A stretch of 64,000 nt of DNA from Bradyrhizobium sp. JYMT SZCCT0428 (GCF_018131075.1 NZ_JAFCLS010000012.1:124001-188000), one strand, 5' to 3'; shown: positions 1 to 8,348, counted from the first letter of the stretch. Notes: generated from the sequence alone by a model not told the origin. Made by a program: numbers and translations.

Positions 1-118
1 GCCACGCGCTGCTTTGGTTGGTCATGCGGTCGAAATCAACCAGAGAGAGCTCATGCTCGGCGCGTCGGCCTCGCGCTCCGGCGCTCACCTCGAAGGTGAT
101 GGATTTCGCTTCCGCCAA
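1..118 (-). CDS. N-terminal piece of an unrecognised protein running off the left edge
   Basis: Reading leftward from a TTG at 118, one frame stays open to the window edge for 39 codons. It translates into protein-like sequence, beginning MAEAKSITFEVSAG and later EHELSLVDFDRM. An in-frame stop lies a few codons upstream of the TTG, so the gene must start about here. It follows the AraC gene (stop at 137) on the same strand with a short gap, so the two may be co-transcribed. A GGAG/AGGA stretch lies upstream but is poorly spaced for the TTG. GTG at 76 is an alternative start. I do not recognise the family, and too little is present to name a function. Confidence 0.35.
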   Translation of the reverse strand, partial: MAEAKSITFEVSAGARGRRAEHELSLVDFDRMTNQSSAW

Positions 119-136
119 CCCATTCCACGAGCTGTC

Positions 137-973
137 CTACTCCCTCACCGGTATCCATATCTCGAGCCCGCCATTGCCGGTCGCGGGATCGAACTTCCCG
201 TCATAGCGCTCGAAGCACGGCGCGTCGGCGGCCTTCATGCCGGACGCCGGCAGCCAGTGATTCCAGATCGTGTTGACGGTACGGCGAATGGTCGAGATGT
301 GCTCGGCGTGGGTAAACACGGCGTATTTCTGTTCGGGAATCCGCACCCGCTGGAATTCGCGCGGCAGGTCGGAGAAGTCGGCCACTTCGACGGCGGCGAC
401 ATAGTCGAAATTGCCGGCATCGTCGGCGTTGCAGCAGACGCCATAGGCGACCTTGCCGATCCGGCCCGGTACACGGTCGATGGTCTGATTGAAACGCTGC
501 CACAGGCTCGGAATGAAGGCGCCTTCGTTTTCGTGGGTGCAGCGTTCGCCGATGCCGGCGACTAGCAAGGCCTTGCCGGTCTCGAAACGCGGGGGCTTGA
601 GATGATCGAGCGCGGTTGAAATCATGACGATGGGCTCCTGAAGCTTGAGACGATCAAGGCACGTTCCTGATCGAACCATCTCGGGCGTGATGCCGAAATG
701 GTCGCGGAACGCGCGGGTGAAGGCTTCGTGAGAGCTGTAATCCGCATCCAGCGCGAGGCTGAGAATGTCAGGCGCGCCGGCGCCAAGCGCACGCGCCGCG
801 TTGCTGAGGCGACGCGCACGTACATAGCGCATGACCGAATATCCGGTCGCGGCGGCGAACGCCCGCACCAGATGGAAGCGCGAGACGCCGGCGACCGCGG
901 ATATCTCGTCGAGGGTCAACGAACTGGCGAGATGACTCTCGATGTACCAGAGCGCCTTCTGGGCTGGGTTCAT
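137..973 (-). CDS. AraC-family transcriptional regulator with GyrI-like effector-binding domain
   Basis: This is a 278-residue DNA-binding regulator. The AraC-type double helix-turn-helix is at the N-terminus (about residues 5-105), with the usual second-helix signature near DADYSSHEAFTRAFRDHFG. The C-terminal part (about 120-278) resembles the GyrI/SOUL-like small-molecule-binding fold and ends FDPATGNGGLEIWIPV. The N-terminal-HTH plus GyrI layout is that of Rob/BmrR-like regulators, which sense drugs or other hydrophobic compounds. The ligand cannot be read from sequence. The next gene leftward (1-118) is on the same strand. The ATG at 973 is the only good start, with a weak ribosome-binding site. 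Confidence 0.85.
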   Translation of the reverse strand: MNPAQKALWYIESHLASSLTLDEISAVAGVSRFHLVRAFAAATGYSVMRYVRARRLSNAARALGAGAPDILSLALDADYSSHEAFTRAFRDHFGITPEMVRSGTCLDRLKLQEPIVMISTALDHLKPPRFETGKALLVAGIGERCTHENEGAFIPSLWQRFNQTIDRVPGRIGKVAYGVCCNADDAGNFDYVAAVEVADFSDLPREFQRVRIPEQKYAVFTHAEHISTIRRTVNTIWNHWLPASGMKAADAPCFERYDGKFDPATGNGGLEIWIPVRE

Positions 974-1105
974 CGGTGACGGCTTTCATTCGAAGCGGCC
1001 GCATCATGAACGCTTGCTGCGCGCTGCATTTGACCGGCGTTGCTCTTGCGGTCGCAATTGCGCAGCTAATGACCGAGGCCGGGCATTATCCCGCAACGGC
1101 GGCAA

Positions 1106-1456
1106 TTATTTCGCCGCAGGCGCCGCATCCTTGGCCGCCGGCGCGTCGGCCTTCTTTTTCAATTCCTCCGCCGTCTTCTTCTGCAGATCGTCCACGAACT
1201 TCTGCAGTGCGATCACCGTTCCCTTCAGCGCCTCGATCTGCCGGTTGGCGGCATCGAGCTTCTGCTGATTGTCCTGCGTGATCTTGTTGATGGTCTTTTG
1301 CAGGAAGTCGACATTGCTCTGCAGGCAGGAGGTGCGCCGCTCCATGGTTTTTTCGACGGTGCAGATTTCGATGCCGGGAACATCCTGCGCGTAAGCCGCG
1401 CAGGGCATCAGCAGCGCTGCAACGGCGGCGGCGGTTCTTGCAATCCGGGCGATCAT
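1106..1456 (-). CDS. Small exported coiled-coil protein, function unknown
   Basis: This predicted secreted protein has 116 residues. From the ATG at 1456 the first 24 residues form a classical signal peptide (MIARIARTAAAVAALL, then an alanine-rich cleavage region ending AYAQ). The mature part has two cysteines about 14 residues apart, which could form a disulfide. A heptad-like helical stretch follows (about residues 45-95, rich in Q, L, K and D), then an Ala/Lys-rich tail. A start five codons upstream (1471) is possible but would put charged residues before the signal peptide. I do not recognise a named family. Periplasmic location and a coiled-coil structural role are inferences. Confidence 0.65.
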   Translation of the reverse strand: MIARIARTAAAVAALLMPCAAYAQDVPGIEICTVEKTMERRTSCLQSNVDFLQKTINKITQDNQQKLDAANRQIEALKGTVIALQKFVDDLQKKTAEELKKKADAPAAKDAAPAAK

Positions 1457-1640
1457 CCAATCCTCACTCAAACTTCATTCGGTCAATCACATCAATTTGC
1501 TCGTATCAGGCCGCTGGCTGCAGCGATACCACACTGATACCGCATTCAGGCGGTGAGCTTCCGCTTTATTGGTGTGGATGGACTTTCGCCGGGGAACCCA
1601 AACGCAAGGTTTGCACGCCCCGGCAGTGGAGATTGAACCT

Positions 1641-1859
1641 ATGGCAACGCGCGAGAAGCGGCTGGCACAGTTCGATGGCAACGGGGAACCGCCGCCGGAC
1701 CGGCCGGTGGAGGTGCTTTGCGAGGATCACAGCGGCACGTATCAGTTACCATTCGCCTGCCGCTGGATCGAGGGGCAATGGCGCAATGAGCGGACCGGCG
1801 GCGCCCTCGAGGCGACCGTGGTCGGCTGGCGGCTGCCGCGGGTGAGCAGTCAAGTTTGA
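1641..1859 (+). CDS. Hypothetical protein, 72 aa
   Basis: A short soluble protein beginning MATREKRLAQFDGNGEPP, with high-GC codon use like the chromosome around it. It contains a two-cysteine, tryptophan-rich central part (VLCEDHSGTYQLPFACRW) and no membrane segment. The frame extends upstream to 1569, but the ATG at 1641 gives the more natural N-terminus. No ribosome-binding site is strong. I do not recognise the family. It stands alone, with a repeat element starting just after its stop. Confidence 0.5.
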   Translation: MATREKRLAQFDGNGEPPPDRPVEVLCEDHSGTYQLPFACRWIEGQWRNERTGGALEATVVGWRLPRVSSQV

Positions 1860-1872
1860 CCGGCATTTTCCG

Positions 1873-1978
1873 AGGCTAGAGCCTTTTCCGTTCCGATGGA
1901 ATCGGAACGGAGCTCTAGATTCTTGTTTTGACGCGTTTTCTTCGCGCGAACCGGTGTCCACTTCGCTGGAAAACGCTC
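1873..1978. repeat. Intergenic repeat A, copy 1: palindrome plus conserved tail
   Basis: Two parts are visible. A palindrome with perfect 10-bp arms (CCGTTCCGAT at 1888-1897 and ATCGGAACGG at 1901-1910) lies inside a CTAGAG/CTCTAG outer pair. A tail at 1921-1978 follows, containing GCGAACCGGTGTCCACTTCG. The tail recurs almost unchanged at 25685-25740, so it is a dispersed repeat. On the minus strand both copies translate to AKWTPVR(A/V)KKTRQ, which explains spurious coding-looking frames there. It lies downstream of two oppositely oriented small genes. Confidence 0.8.
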
Positions 1979-2096
1979 TGCGCGGCTTGCAGGCGCAGCC
2001 GGACGCGCGGCGCATTGTTCCAGAATGCGACGATATCGCGCGTCATCCGGAGCGGCTTTAAGTTTCGGAACGCGGACGGAACGAATCGCGCCCGAA

Positions 2097-2234
2097 TCAC
2101 TGCTTGGCGGATGTACTCGCCTGTTCACGGCTAGATATCGGCTGGAACGTGATGCGGCGCACCACATGCAGCACCGCCACGATCGGCCGCAACCAGCGGC
2201 CAACGACAAAGGTTAATTCCTCCGGGGATGACAT
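2097..2234 (-). CDS. Candidate small protein, 45 aa (second of a tandem pair)
   Basis: The ATG at 2234 is preceded by GGAGGTGATGCC, a near-perfect anti-Shine-Dalgarno complement at ideal spacing. This is the main reason for calling it. The product starts MSSPEELTFVVGRWLRP and continues with a hydrophobic/basic helix (IVAVLHVVRRITF), so it could be an amphipathic or membrane-associated peptide. Its ribosome-binding site overlaps the stop region of another tiny ORF (2239-2313) with a 4-nt gap, which suggests coupled translation. There is no recognised family. Confidence 0.45.
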   Translation of the reverse strand: MSSPEELTFVVGRWLRPIVAVLHVVRRITFQPISSREQASTSAKQ

Positions 2235-2238
2235 GGCA

Positions 2239-2313
2239 TCACCTCCAGGGGGTCGGCGTAATGCCGAGGTCGCGATAGCGGAAGTCGTTGCGCACGATTG
2301 CGGTGTGATTCAT
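2239..2313 (-). CDS. Candidate small protein or leader peptide, 24 aa
   Basis: The ATG at 2313 follows GGAGG with a 5-nt spacer. The product begins MNHTAIVRNDFRYRDLG and ends TPTPWR. Its final codons and stop (TGG AGG TGA) supply the Shine-Dalgarno of the downstream 45-aa ORF, so translation of one should affect the other. A perfect 12-bp palindrome (TCGCGATCGCGA, 2332-2343) lies just upstream. It may be a genuine small protein or a regulatory leader. The length is too short to exclude chance. Confidence 0.4.
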   Translation of the reverse strand: MNHTAIVRNDFRYRDLGITPTPWR

Positions 2314-2498
2314 CGAAGCCTCCACGGTTCTTCGCGATCGCGACCACGCAAGGCGTCCAGATTTTCAGGCAGCGCCGCATCGTCGCGTTCACAGCTGCAA
2401 GCTGCCATGCGAAATCCGCGCCAGTCGCGTTGCGCTGCAGCGATCACGACGGTCACCGCTGAAAGCCCGTCAAACGGGCACAGCGCCGGGTGCGCTGC

Positions 2499-3152
2499 CT
2501 AATATTCGACCTCGAGCTCCTCGATGTCGGCGGGCTCGGCCTTGGCAGCTTCGATCCACTCGACCATCTCGGGCATCGCCATGATGGTTTTTGCGTAGGC
2601 AGCTAGCTTCGGGTCGAGCTTGACGTCATAGGTCATGAAGCGGGTGACGACCGGCGCATACATCGCGTCCGCCATGGTGCGCTCGCCGAACAGGAACGGT
2701 CCGCCGGACTGGGCCAGGCACTCGCGCCAGATGGTGCAGACCCGGTCGATGTCGGACTGTGCGCGCGACCAGATCTTGAAGTTCGGGAAATGGCCCTTGA
2801 GATTGACCGGCAGCGAGGCCCGCAGCGTGGTGAAACCGGAATGGATTTCACCGCAGATCGAGCGGCAATGCGCCCGCTGCACGCGGTCCGCCGGCAGCAG
2901 ACCGGCGTTGGGCATCACCTCGTTGAGGTATTCGGCGATCGCCAGCGTGTCCCAGACGGTGGCGCCCTCGTGCCGCAGGCACGGCACCAGGATCGACGAC
3001 GACAGCAGCAGGATTTCCGCCCGCGCCGACGCGTCATCAGGTGCGGTCACGACCTCTTCGAAGGGAAGACCTGAGAATTTCGCGAGCAGCCAGCCGCGCA
3101 GCGACCAGGACGAATAGTTCTTGCTGCTGATGGTCAGTGTCGTATTCGCCAT
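2499..3152 (-). CDS. Glutathione S-transferase family protein
   Basis: This 217-residue cytosolic GST-like enzyme would conjugate glutathione to electrophiles or isomerise them. The N-terminal thioredoxin-like domain (residues 1-80) begins MANTTLTISSKNYSSWSLRG, with an SSWS motif at the usual serine position. The cis-proline/SNAIL-like segment is replaced by a WDTLAIAEYLNE stretch, which is typical. An all-helical C-terminal domain follows and ends in an acidic tail. The ATG at 3152 is chosen over the upstream in-frame start at 3167 because GGGAAGG lies at good spacing before it. The substrate cannot be predicted. No operon partner is evident other than the tiny ORFs 185 nt downstream. Confidence 0.85.
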   Translation of the reverse strand: MANTTLTISSKNYSSWSLRGWLLAKFSGLPFEEVVTAPDDASARAEILLLSSSILVPCLRHEGATVWDTLAIAEYLNEVMPNAGLLPADRVQRAHCRSICGEIHSGFTTLRASLPVNLKGHFPNFKIWSRAQSDIDRVCTIWRECLAQSGGPFLFGERTMADAMYAPVVTRFMTYDVKLDPKLAAYAKTIMAMPEMVEWIEAAKAEPADIEELEVEY

Positions 3153-3301
3153 AGGGCCTTCCCTCACGCCTGAACGTCTACTGCAAGGCTAAGTGGCCGG
3201 CCGCGCCAGCGCGCCGCCGCCGATAGCTTACGCCGGTCACATGCGCCGGTCACGTTCCGCAGCAAGCCACGTGCCAGTTTTTCGGGCGGTTCGCTCCGCT
3301 T

Positions 3302-3317
3302 TGGCTTCGATATTGCA
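3302..3317 (+). promoter_or_regulatory. Candidate sigma-54 (-24/-12) promoter for the PHB depolymerase
   Basis: TGGCTTCGATATTGCA carries GG and GC dinucleotides ten bases apart (3303-3304 and 3315-3316) and matches the TGGC and TTGCA blocks of the RpoN consensus. It sits 24 nt before the ATG at 3340. Chance matches to this motif are common, so this is only a candidate. Confidence 0.3.
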
Positions 3318-3339
3318 TGGCATCATCGGGCAAGGGCGG

Positions 3340-4569
3340 ATGCGTATGATGTCATTGATGTACCAAGCTTATCAGAACCATATGGACCTCACGGCGCCGT
3401 GGCGGACCGGGGCCGGAGCGGCGCTGAAATATCTCAACCTCGTGCCGCAAGGCGTGTCCGACAAGGCGTTCGGGCGGCTGGCCGCAGCGCTCGAACTGAT
3501 CTCGCGCACCTCGCTGACCTACACCCGCCCGGCCTACGGTATCGACAAGGTCATGGTCGGCAATCAGGAATTGGAGGTGACCGAGGAAGTCGCCTTTGCC
3601 ACGCCATTCGGATCGCTGCTGCGGTTCAAGAAGGAGCACGCGCCGGAGCAACCCAAACTGCTTTTGGTGGCGCCGATGTCCGGCCATTTCGCGACCCTGC
3701 TGCGCGGCACCGTGAAGACCCTGCTTCAGGACCACGACGTCTACATTACCGACTGGCATAATCCGCGCGAGATCCCGCTCAATGCCGGCCGCTTCGGCCT
3801 CGAGGATTATACCGACCACCTCATCACCTTCCTCGACAAGATGGGCCCGCGCTCGCACATGGTGGCGATCTGCCAGCCCTCGGTCTCGGCGCTGGCGGCG
3901 GCCGCCGTGATGTCGGAGCAAAATCACCCGGCGCGGCCTGCGACGCTGACGCTGATGGCGGGGCCGATCGACACCCGCATCCAGCCGACCAAGGTCAATG
4001 ATTTCGCCAACAGCAAGCCGATCAAATGGTTCGAGGAAAATTTGATCAACTACGTGCCCGTTCAATGCAAGGGCGCGTTCCGCCAGGTCTATCCGGGCTT
4101 CGTGCAGCTCACCGCGTTCGTCTCGATGAACCTCGAGCGTCACATCAAGCAGCACATCGATCTTGCCCAGCATCTGGCCAAGGGCGAGAAGGAGAAGGCG
4201 AAAGTCATCAAGACCTTCTACGACGAATATTTCGCCGTGATGGACCTGCCGGCGGAATTTTACATCGAGACCGTGCGCGACGTTTTTCAGGAGCATCTGC
4301 TGCCGCTGGGCAAGCTGATGCATCGTGGCAAGCCGGTGAACCCGGCCGCGATCAAGCGCATGGGCCTGATGACGGTCGAAGGTGAAAAGGACGACATCTG
4401 CTCGATCGGCCAGACCCTGGCCGCCCAGGACCTCTGCACCGGCGTGCGCGCCTATCGCCGCGTCCATCACATGCAGGCCGGCGTCGGCCATTACGGCGTG
4501 TTCTCCGGCAAACGCTGGAACAACGAGATTTATCCGCTGCTGCGGGATTTTGTTCATGTGAATTCGTGA
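3340..4569 (+). CDS. phaZ: Intracellular polyhydroxybutyrate depolymerase
   Basis: This 409-residue enzyme would mobilise the PHB storage polymer to 3-hydroxybutyrate units at the granule surface. The sequence matches the PhaZ intracellular depolymerase family: an alpha/beta-hydrolase with a cysteine nucleophile in the lipase-box-like AICQPSVSAL (Cys about residue 178), an Asp in the EGEKDDICS loop and a C-terminal His in GVGHYGVFSG. It starts MRMMSLMYQAYQNHMDL, as family members begin with a Met-Tyr-Gln type N-terminus. The frame continues upstream to 3193, but that extension is Ala/Arg-rich and unlike the family. GGGCGG precedes the ATG at 3340, and downstream ATGs at 3346-3358 are also possible. 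It is monocistronic. Confidence 0.9.
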   Translation: MRMMSLMYQAYQNHMDLTAPWRTGAGAALKYLNLVPQGVSDKAFGRLAAALELISRTSLTYTRPAYGIDKVMVGNQELEVTEEVAFATPFGSLLRFKKEHAPEQPKLLLVAPMSGHFATLLRGTVKTLLQDHDVYITDWHNPREIPLNAGRFGLEDYTDHLITFLDKMGPRSHMVAICQPSVSALAAAAVMSEQNHPARPATLTLMAGPIDTRIQPTKVNDFANSKPIKWFEENLINYVPVQCKGAFRQVYPGFVQLTAFVSMNLERHIKQHIDLAQHLAKGEKEKAKVIKTFYDEYFAVMDLPAEFYIETVRDVFQEHLLPLGKLMHRGKPVNPAAIKRMGLMTVEGEKDDICSIGQTLAAQDLCTGVRAYRRVHHMQAGVGHYGVFSGKRWNNEIYPLLRDFVHVNS

Positions 4570-4610
4570 GGGGATGCGCTTTCGCTTGGCGCGATTGCGC
4601 AAACTTTCTC

Positions 4611-4756
4611 GTCGTCCCTGCGAACGCAGGAACCCATGACCACCAGCGATAATTGCTTTTGTACGCAGTCGTTATCTTCCTTTTTCAACAACGAGAGCCG
4701 TGGCGTATGGGTCCCCCGATGCGCAATTGCGCATCTGAGCCTTCGCCGGGACGACA
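4611..4756. repeat. Palindromic intergenic repeat (GTCGTCCCTGCG ... CGGGACGAC type)
   Basis: The ends are inverted copies of each other (GTCGTCCCTGCG at the left, GCCGGGACGAC at the right). Internal short palindromes occur, such as GATGCGCAATTGCGCATC. The layout matches one of several dispersed palindromic repeats I recognise from Bradyrhizobium chromosomes. It has no coding content and lies in the gap downstream of phaZ. Confidence 0.65.
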
Positions 4757-4808
4757 AGATACAGTTTCGCCTTCTCGCGACGCATTGCGCCCGAGCTTTG
4801 CTGGAAAC

Positions 4809-5282
4809 TTCCCGCCCCCAAAATGAGAGGGCGCAGGGAAGACCGGGTGCGCGCTGCACCCGCGGTCCCGTGTGCGATTTGCACTAAAAAAGCTGCACAC
4901 GAGCATACAGGGCAGCGGAGAACACCCGGCCTTCCCTGCGCAGTGGCTTTACGGCTTATGCCGTGATCTCCCCGGAGACGAGTTCTTGGTTGACTCCGTC
5001 GCTGCCGGTTCAGCTCACGCCTATCCGACAGCTTGACGCCAGCAACGGGCGCCAGGACCACACGGTTTTGCCGTACGCTTTTGTCGCGTTACGTCTTCGC
5101 GACATCAGCGTCCACCGCAACCCGTCCAACGTCCGTGACGACGGCCGACGCCCTTCTGAGTGGGACGGGATGCGATATACGTGCACCTGATTTGCCGTTC
5201 TGTAAAAGCGAAATATTTTTTATTTCGGGGCTTGACACGATTTCCGTAAATCAGAACTGATTTGCCCGACGGGTTGTTTTGC
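4809..5282. repeat. Long Bradyrhizobium-type intergenic repeat (about 470 bp)
   Basis: This stretch strongly resembles a long repeat seen many times in Bradyrhizobium genomes, known to me by its GCGCAGGGAAG ... CACACGGTTTTGCCGTACGC blocks. A large inverted repeat (4831-4849 with 4923-4942) would fold the left part into a stem. The right end has AAATCAG/CTGATTT arms (5248-5254 and 5257-5263) and finishes with GACGGGTTGTTTTG. A related end block recurs at 6547-6573, on the far side of the neighbouring AraC gene. No gene is supported in 4570-5381. Confidence 0.7.
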
Positions 5283-5381
5283 CGCACCCGCCGCGCTCAC
5301 AATGCTCTTGCGCACGAGGCGACGCAGTTCGCAGGGCATCGGTGGGCGGCAACATTCAAGTGCGACAGCCATCGTCCCAGT

Positions 5382-6311
5382 TCACGTCTCGCTTTCCGCC
5401 GCACCCTGTGCTTCGCGGCGCCACACGGCCGGGCTGACGCCGACCAGCGCCGAAAATACCCGCGTAAAGTGGCTTTGATTGGCAAAGCCGGCCGATATTG
5501 CGATCTCCGCAAGCAACAGGCCACGGACGGTCATCAACTGCTTGGCGGCGTTGATGCGCTGGCGAAGGAGCCACTGATGTGGCGGCAGGCCGACGGACGT
5601 CCGAAACGCTCGAGAAAAATGGCTAACCGAGAGATCCAACTCAGCCGCGATTTCCTGCAGCGTAAGTTTTCCGCTGAGGTCCGATGCAAGCCTTTCGCAG
5701 GCCCGCTTCACTTGCCACGGCGCAAGGCCGCTGCTCACCGGTTCGGCATTGTGCAGTCCGCCATAGGTCTGAGCGACATGCGCCGTGAGCGCCAGCATCA
5801 TGTGATCGACGAAAAGCTGGTTCGCTTCGGATGGCCGGCGCAATCCCTGCAGGAGCGCTGCGCCGATGTGATGCACAGCGTTGTCGTCAAAGCCGGTACC
5901 GAACTGACAGTCGAGCTGGCCGACACGCCGCGCGCCGAACCGCTCCGCGACGCCGTTGAGCGCCAAGGCCGGAACATAGAAATGAACGGAGTGGAACGGC
6001 TTTTCGATCACAAAGCGCGGATCGCACTTCATGTCGTACAGATATGTCGTGCCTGCCCGGATATTGGGCTTGCCCACGCACTTGCCGTGCTCCCAGTATT
6101 CGCAGTCGGGATAATCGCGAAGTTTCAGGCTAACGAGATAGGCATCCTCGGGTGCGATGGCGCCGCAAAGGCCGGGCACGGGATTGTCATCCCGCGTTTC
6201 GGTGGCTGTGACCTCGACACCGCGCATGGACCGCGTGATCAGCGACGACGGTGTATCCTGAAGGTGCAACAGGTCCTTGAACGCCTGACCGTGAAAACCG
6301 CTCTGTGTCAT
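5382..6311 (-). CDS. AraC-family transcriptional regulator (C-terminal HTH)
   Basis: This 309-residue regulator has an N-terminal effector region (residues 1-190, no recognised ligand fold beyond an AraC-N-like beta-rich segment). The C-terminal AraC double HTH (about 200-300) includes LTLQEIAAELDLSVSHFSRA and the second-helix signature ISAGFANQSHFTRVFSALVG. It would bind DNA as a dimer and activate nearby or remote promoters. Repeat-element ends lie on both sides (5261-5288 and 6547-6573). The upstream region carries two perfect palindromes (6436-6466), possible operator sites. The target is unknown. Confidence 0.85.
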   Translation of the reverse strand: MTQSGFHGQAFKDLLHLQDTPSSLITRSMRGVEVTATETRDDNPVPGLCGAIAPEDAYLVSLKLRDYPDCEYWEHGKCVGKPNIRAGTTYLYDMKCDPRFVIEKPFHSVHFYVPALALNGVAERFGARRVGQLDCQFGTGFDDNAVHHIGAALLQGLRRPSEANQLFVDHMMLALTAHVAQTYGGLHNAEPVSSGLAPWQVKRACERLASDLSGKLTLQEIAAELDLSVSHFSRAFRTSVGLPPHQWLLRQRINAAKQLMTVRGLLLAEIAISAGFANQSHFTRVFSALVGVSPAVWRREAQGAAESET

Positions 6312-6435
6312 ATGCGTCTACCAACGCGGACCGGCGGATCAGCATCATTGCTGCGCCGTCCCGCATTATCGTAGATCAGCGAGGGGCCGTCCAGCGCGGC
6401 CGATGACAGGACCGTTTACCCTGCGATTTCAAGGT

Positions 6436-6466
6436 ACCGTGGATTCCACGGTTCGCTTCGAGCGAA
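6436..6466. promoter_or_regulatory. Two adjacent perfect palindromes, possible operator
   Basis: ACCGTGGA-T-TCCACGGT (6436-6452) is a 17-bp perfect palindrome. It abuts TTCGCT-TCG-AGCGAA (6452-6466). They sit between the divergent AraC regulator and L,D-transpeptidase genes, where a regulator site or a hairpin would be sensible. Apart from a related repeat end at 6547-6573, the rest of 6312-6767 shows nothing I can name. Confidence 0.35.
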
Positions 6467-6767
6467 TTTCGGAACCTGGACTCCATGACGGGAAGCTTAT
6501 CCACCTCAGGACCGGCCGTGATTAGAGCGAGAGACTGTTGGTGATCCGCCCGTCCGGGTTGTTTTGTCGCACCGATGTATCCGGATCGTTACAATCCAAG
6601 CCGCGGGCCGCTCTTTCTCCTGCGCAGGCTGTCGTATAAAAGTGAATCGCCCCCGGAACGGGCCGAATTCGCGGCGTCGATAGTGGTGGCGATTGGTTGA
6701 TCCAAAATTCATGAATCTGACATCTGATCGACGCACGCGCGGACAGACATTTGAACCGGGGCAAGGA

Positions 6768-8348
6768 ATGGCAATTCGATTGGCGACGGCGCGATCCTCC
6801 GTGGCGATGCGGCGTCGGGGTGTTCCTGCCCGGGGTGTTCCTGCCATTGTGACATTCGCGGCAGTGGCCGCACTGACAGCCTTGACGGGACTGGCCGCCG
6901 ACGCCGCGCCGAAACAGGCGCGCCCGAAGCCCGCCACCGAGGCGACGGCGCCGCGCGATGCCGGCGAGCCGCTGATGGCGATCGTGTCGATCAAGAGCCA
7001 GCAGGTCACTTTCTACGACGCCGACGGCTGGATCCTGCGCGCACCGGTGTCGACAGGCACCAAGGGACGCGAGACGCCCGCCGGCGTCTTCGCCATCCTC
7101 GAGAAGAACAGGGAACACCGCTCGAACATGTATGACGATGCCGAGATGCCGAACATGCAGCGCATCACCTGGAACGGCATCGCGCTTCATGGCGGGCCGC
7201 TGCCCGGCTATGCGGCCTCGCACGGCTGCGTGCGGATGCCGTTCGGCTTTGCCGACAAGATGTTCGACAAGACGCGGATCGGGATGCGGGTGATCATCTC
7301 ACCCAACGACGCCGAGCCGATGGAATTCTCCCATCCGGTGCTGTTCTCGCCGAACCGCGAAGCCATCGCGGCCGCGCCGGCCAAGGCCGAAGCGCTGCCC
7401 CGCGAGGCGGCCGAGGCTGCCAAGGCGGCCGACGAGGCGAAGAAAGCCATCGCGACGACGACGCGCGAGACCGCGTCGCTGACGGCGTCGCTGCGCAAGC
7501 TGCAGGGACTGAAGGCCCGCACCGATGGCGAGCTTGCCTCCGCCGAGAAGGCGGTCGCCGGTGCCAAGACAGACGAGGCCAAAGCGAAGGCCGAGGACCT
7601 CAAGCAAAAGGCCGCCGCCAGGGCCGCGGACCTCGGGACCCAGCTCGAGACCGCCAAGGCCGACGCGAAATCGAAGCTCGACGCCGCCGCCGCCGCCAAG
7701 GAAGCGGCCAAGGCGGCCCAGACCAGGAAGGCCGACACCGCCAAGGCGGCGAGCGAGGCCAAGCTCGCGCTCGAGCCGGTCTCGATCTACATCAGCCGCG
7801 CGACGCAAAAGCTGTACGTGCGCCGCCCGACGCATAAGCCGGCACCTGATGGCGGCGGCATTGTGTTCGATGCGACGATCGAGGTTCCGGTCACGATCCG
7901 CAATTCCGACAGGCCGATCGGCACGCATGTGTTCACCGCGGTGGCGCAAACCGGTTCGGGCCTGCGCTGGACCGCGGTCACGATCGATGACGCCGACAAC
8001 GCCAAGGCCGCGCTCGACCGCATCACCATCCCGCAGGAGGTGCTCGATCGCATCGCGCCGACCGCCGTACCGCGATCCTCGATCATCATCTCGGACGAGC
8101 CGCTGAGCGTCGAGACCAACTATCGCACCGAGTTCGTGGCGGTGCTGAGCACCCAGCCGCAAGGCGGCTTCATCACGCGCAAGCCGACGCCCCCGGTCGA
8201 TGTCTACGCTTCGAGCGACCCGGTCCAGGGCGACGGCTTCAACCCGTTTTTCCAGCGCAGTTGGGAACCCCAGCCGCCCCAACCCGCCAATACGCGCCGG
8301 CGCGGCGGCGGCCAACAGTACTGGCAACCGGGCACGAACTGGTGGTAG
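6768..8348 (+). CDS. L,D-transpeptidase (YkuD/ErfK family) with long coiled-coil insert
   Basis: A 526-residue exported enzyme predicted to form 3-3 peptidoglycan cross-links or attach proteins to the wall. From the ATG at 6768 there is an Arg-rich N-region and hydrophobic core (IVTFAAVAALTALTGLA) with an Ala-rich cleavage site. The YkuD domain (about residues 70-180) has the catalytic motif HGGPLPGYAASHGCVRMP, with Cys about residue 154. An Ala/Lys/Glu-rich segment (about 205-340) is predicted coiled coil. A second beta-rich region (about 345-470) starts with VSIYISRATQKLYVRRP, reminiscent of a degenerate L,D-transpeptidase-like fold without the cysteine. The frame extends upstream to 6693, with another ATG at 6711. 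Start choice is moderately certain. Confidence 0.85.
   Translation: MAIRLATARSSVAMRRRGVPARGVPAIVTFAAVAALTALTGLAADAAPKQARPKPATEATAPRDAGEPLMAIVSIKSQQVTFYDADGWILRAPVSTGTKGRETPAGVFAILEKNREHRSNMYDDAEMPNMQRITWNGIALHGGPLPGYAASHGCVRMPFGFADKMFDKTRIGMRVIISPNDAEPMEFSHPVLFSPNREAIAAAPAKAEALPREAAEAAKAADEAKKAIATTTRETASLTASLRKLQGLKARTDGELASAEKAVAGAKTDEAKAKAEDLKQKAAARAADLGTQLETAKADAKSKLDAAAAAKEAAKAAQTRKADTAKAASEAKLALEPVSIYISRATQKLYVRRPTHKPAPDGGGIVFDATIEVPVTIRNSDRPIGTHVFTAVAQTGSGLRWTAVTIDDADNAKAALDRITIPQEVLDRIAPTAVPRSSIIISDEPLSVETNYRTEFVAVLSTQPQGGFITRKPTPPVDVYASSDPVQGDGFNPFFQRSWEPQPPQPANTRRRGGGQQYWQPGTNWW

Noticed and set aside
5262..6374. A 370-codon plus-strand frame across the second AraC gene
   Set aside because: It is antisense to an intact AraC protein with a complete HTH and starts inside a repeat.
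6656..6680. GGAAC followed by CGTC near the L,D-transpeptidase start
   Set aside because: The spacer is 15 and the -10 element does not match, so it is too weak for an EcfG promoter.
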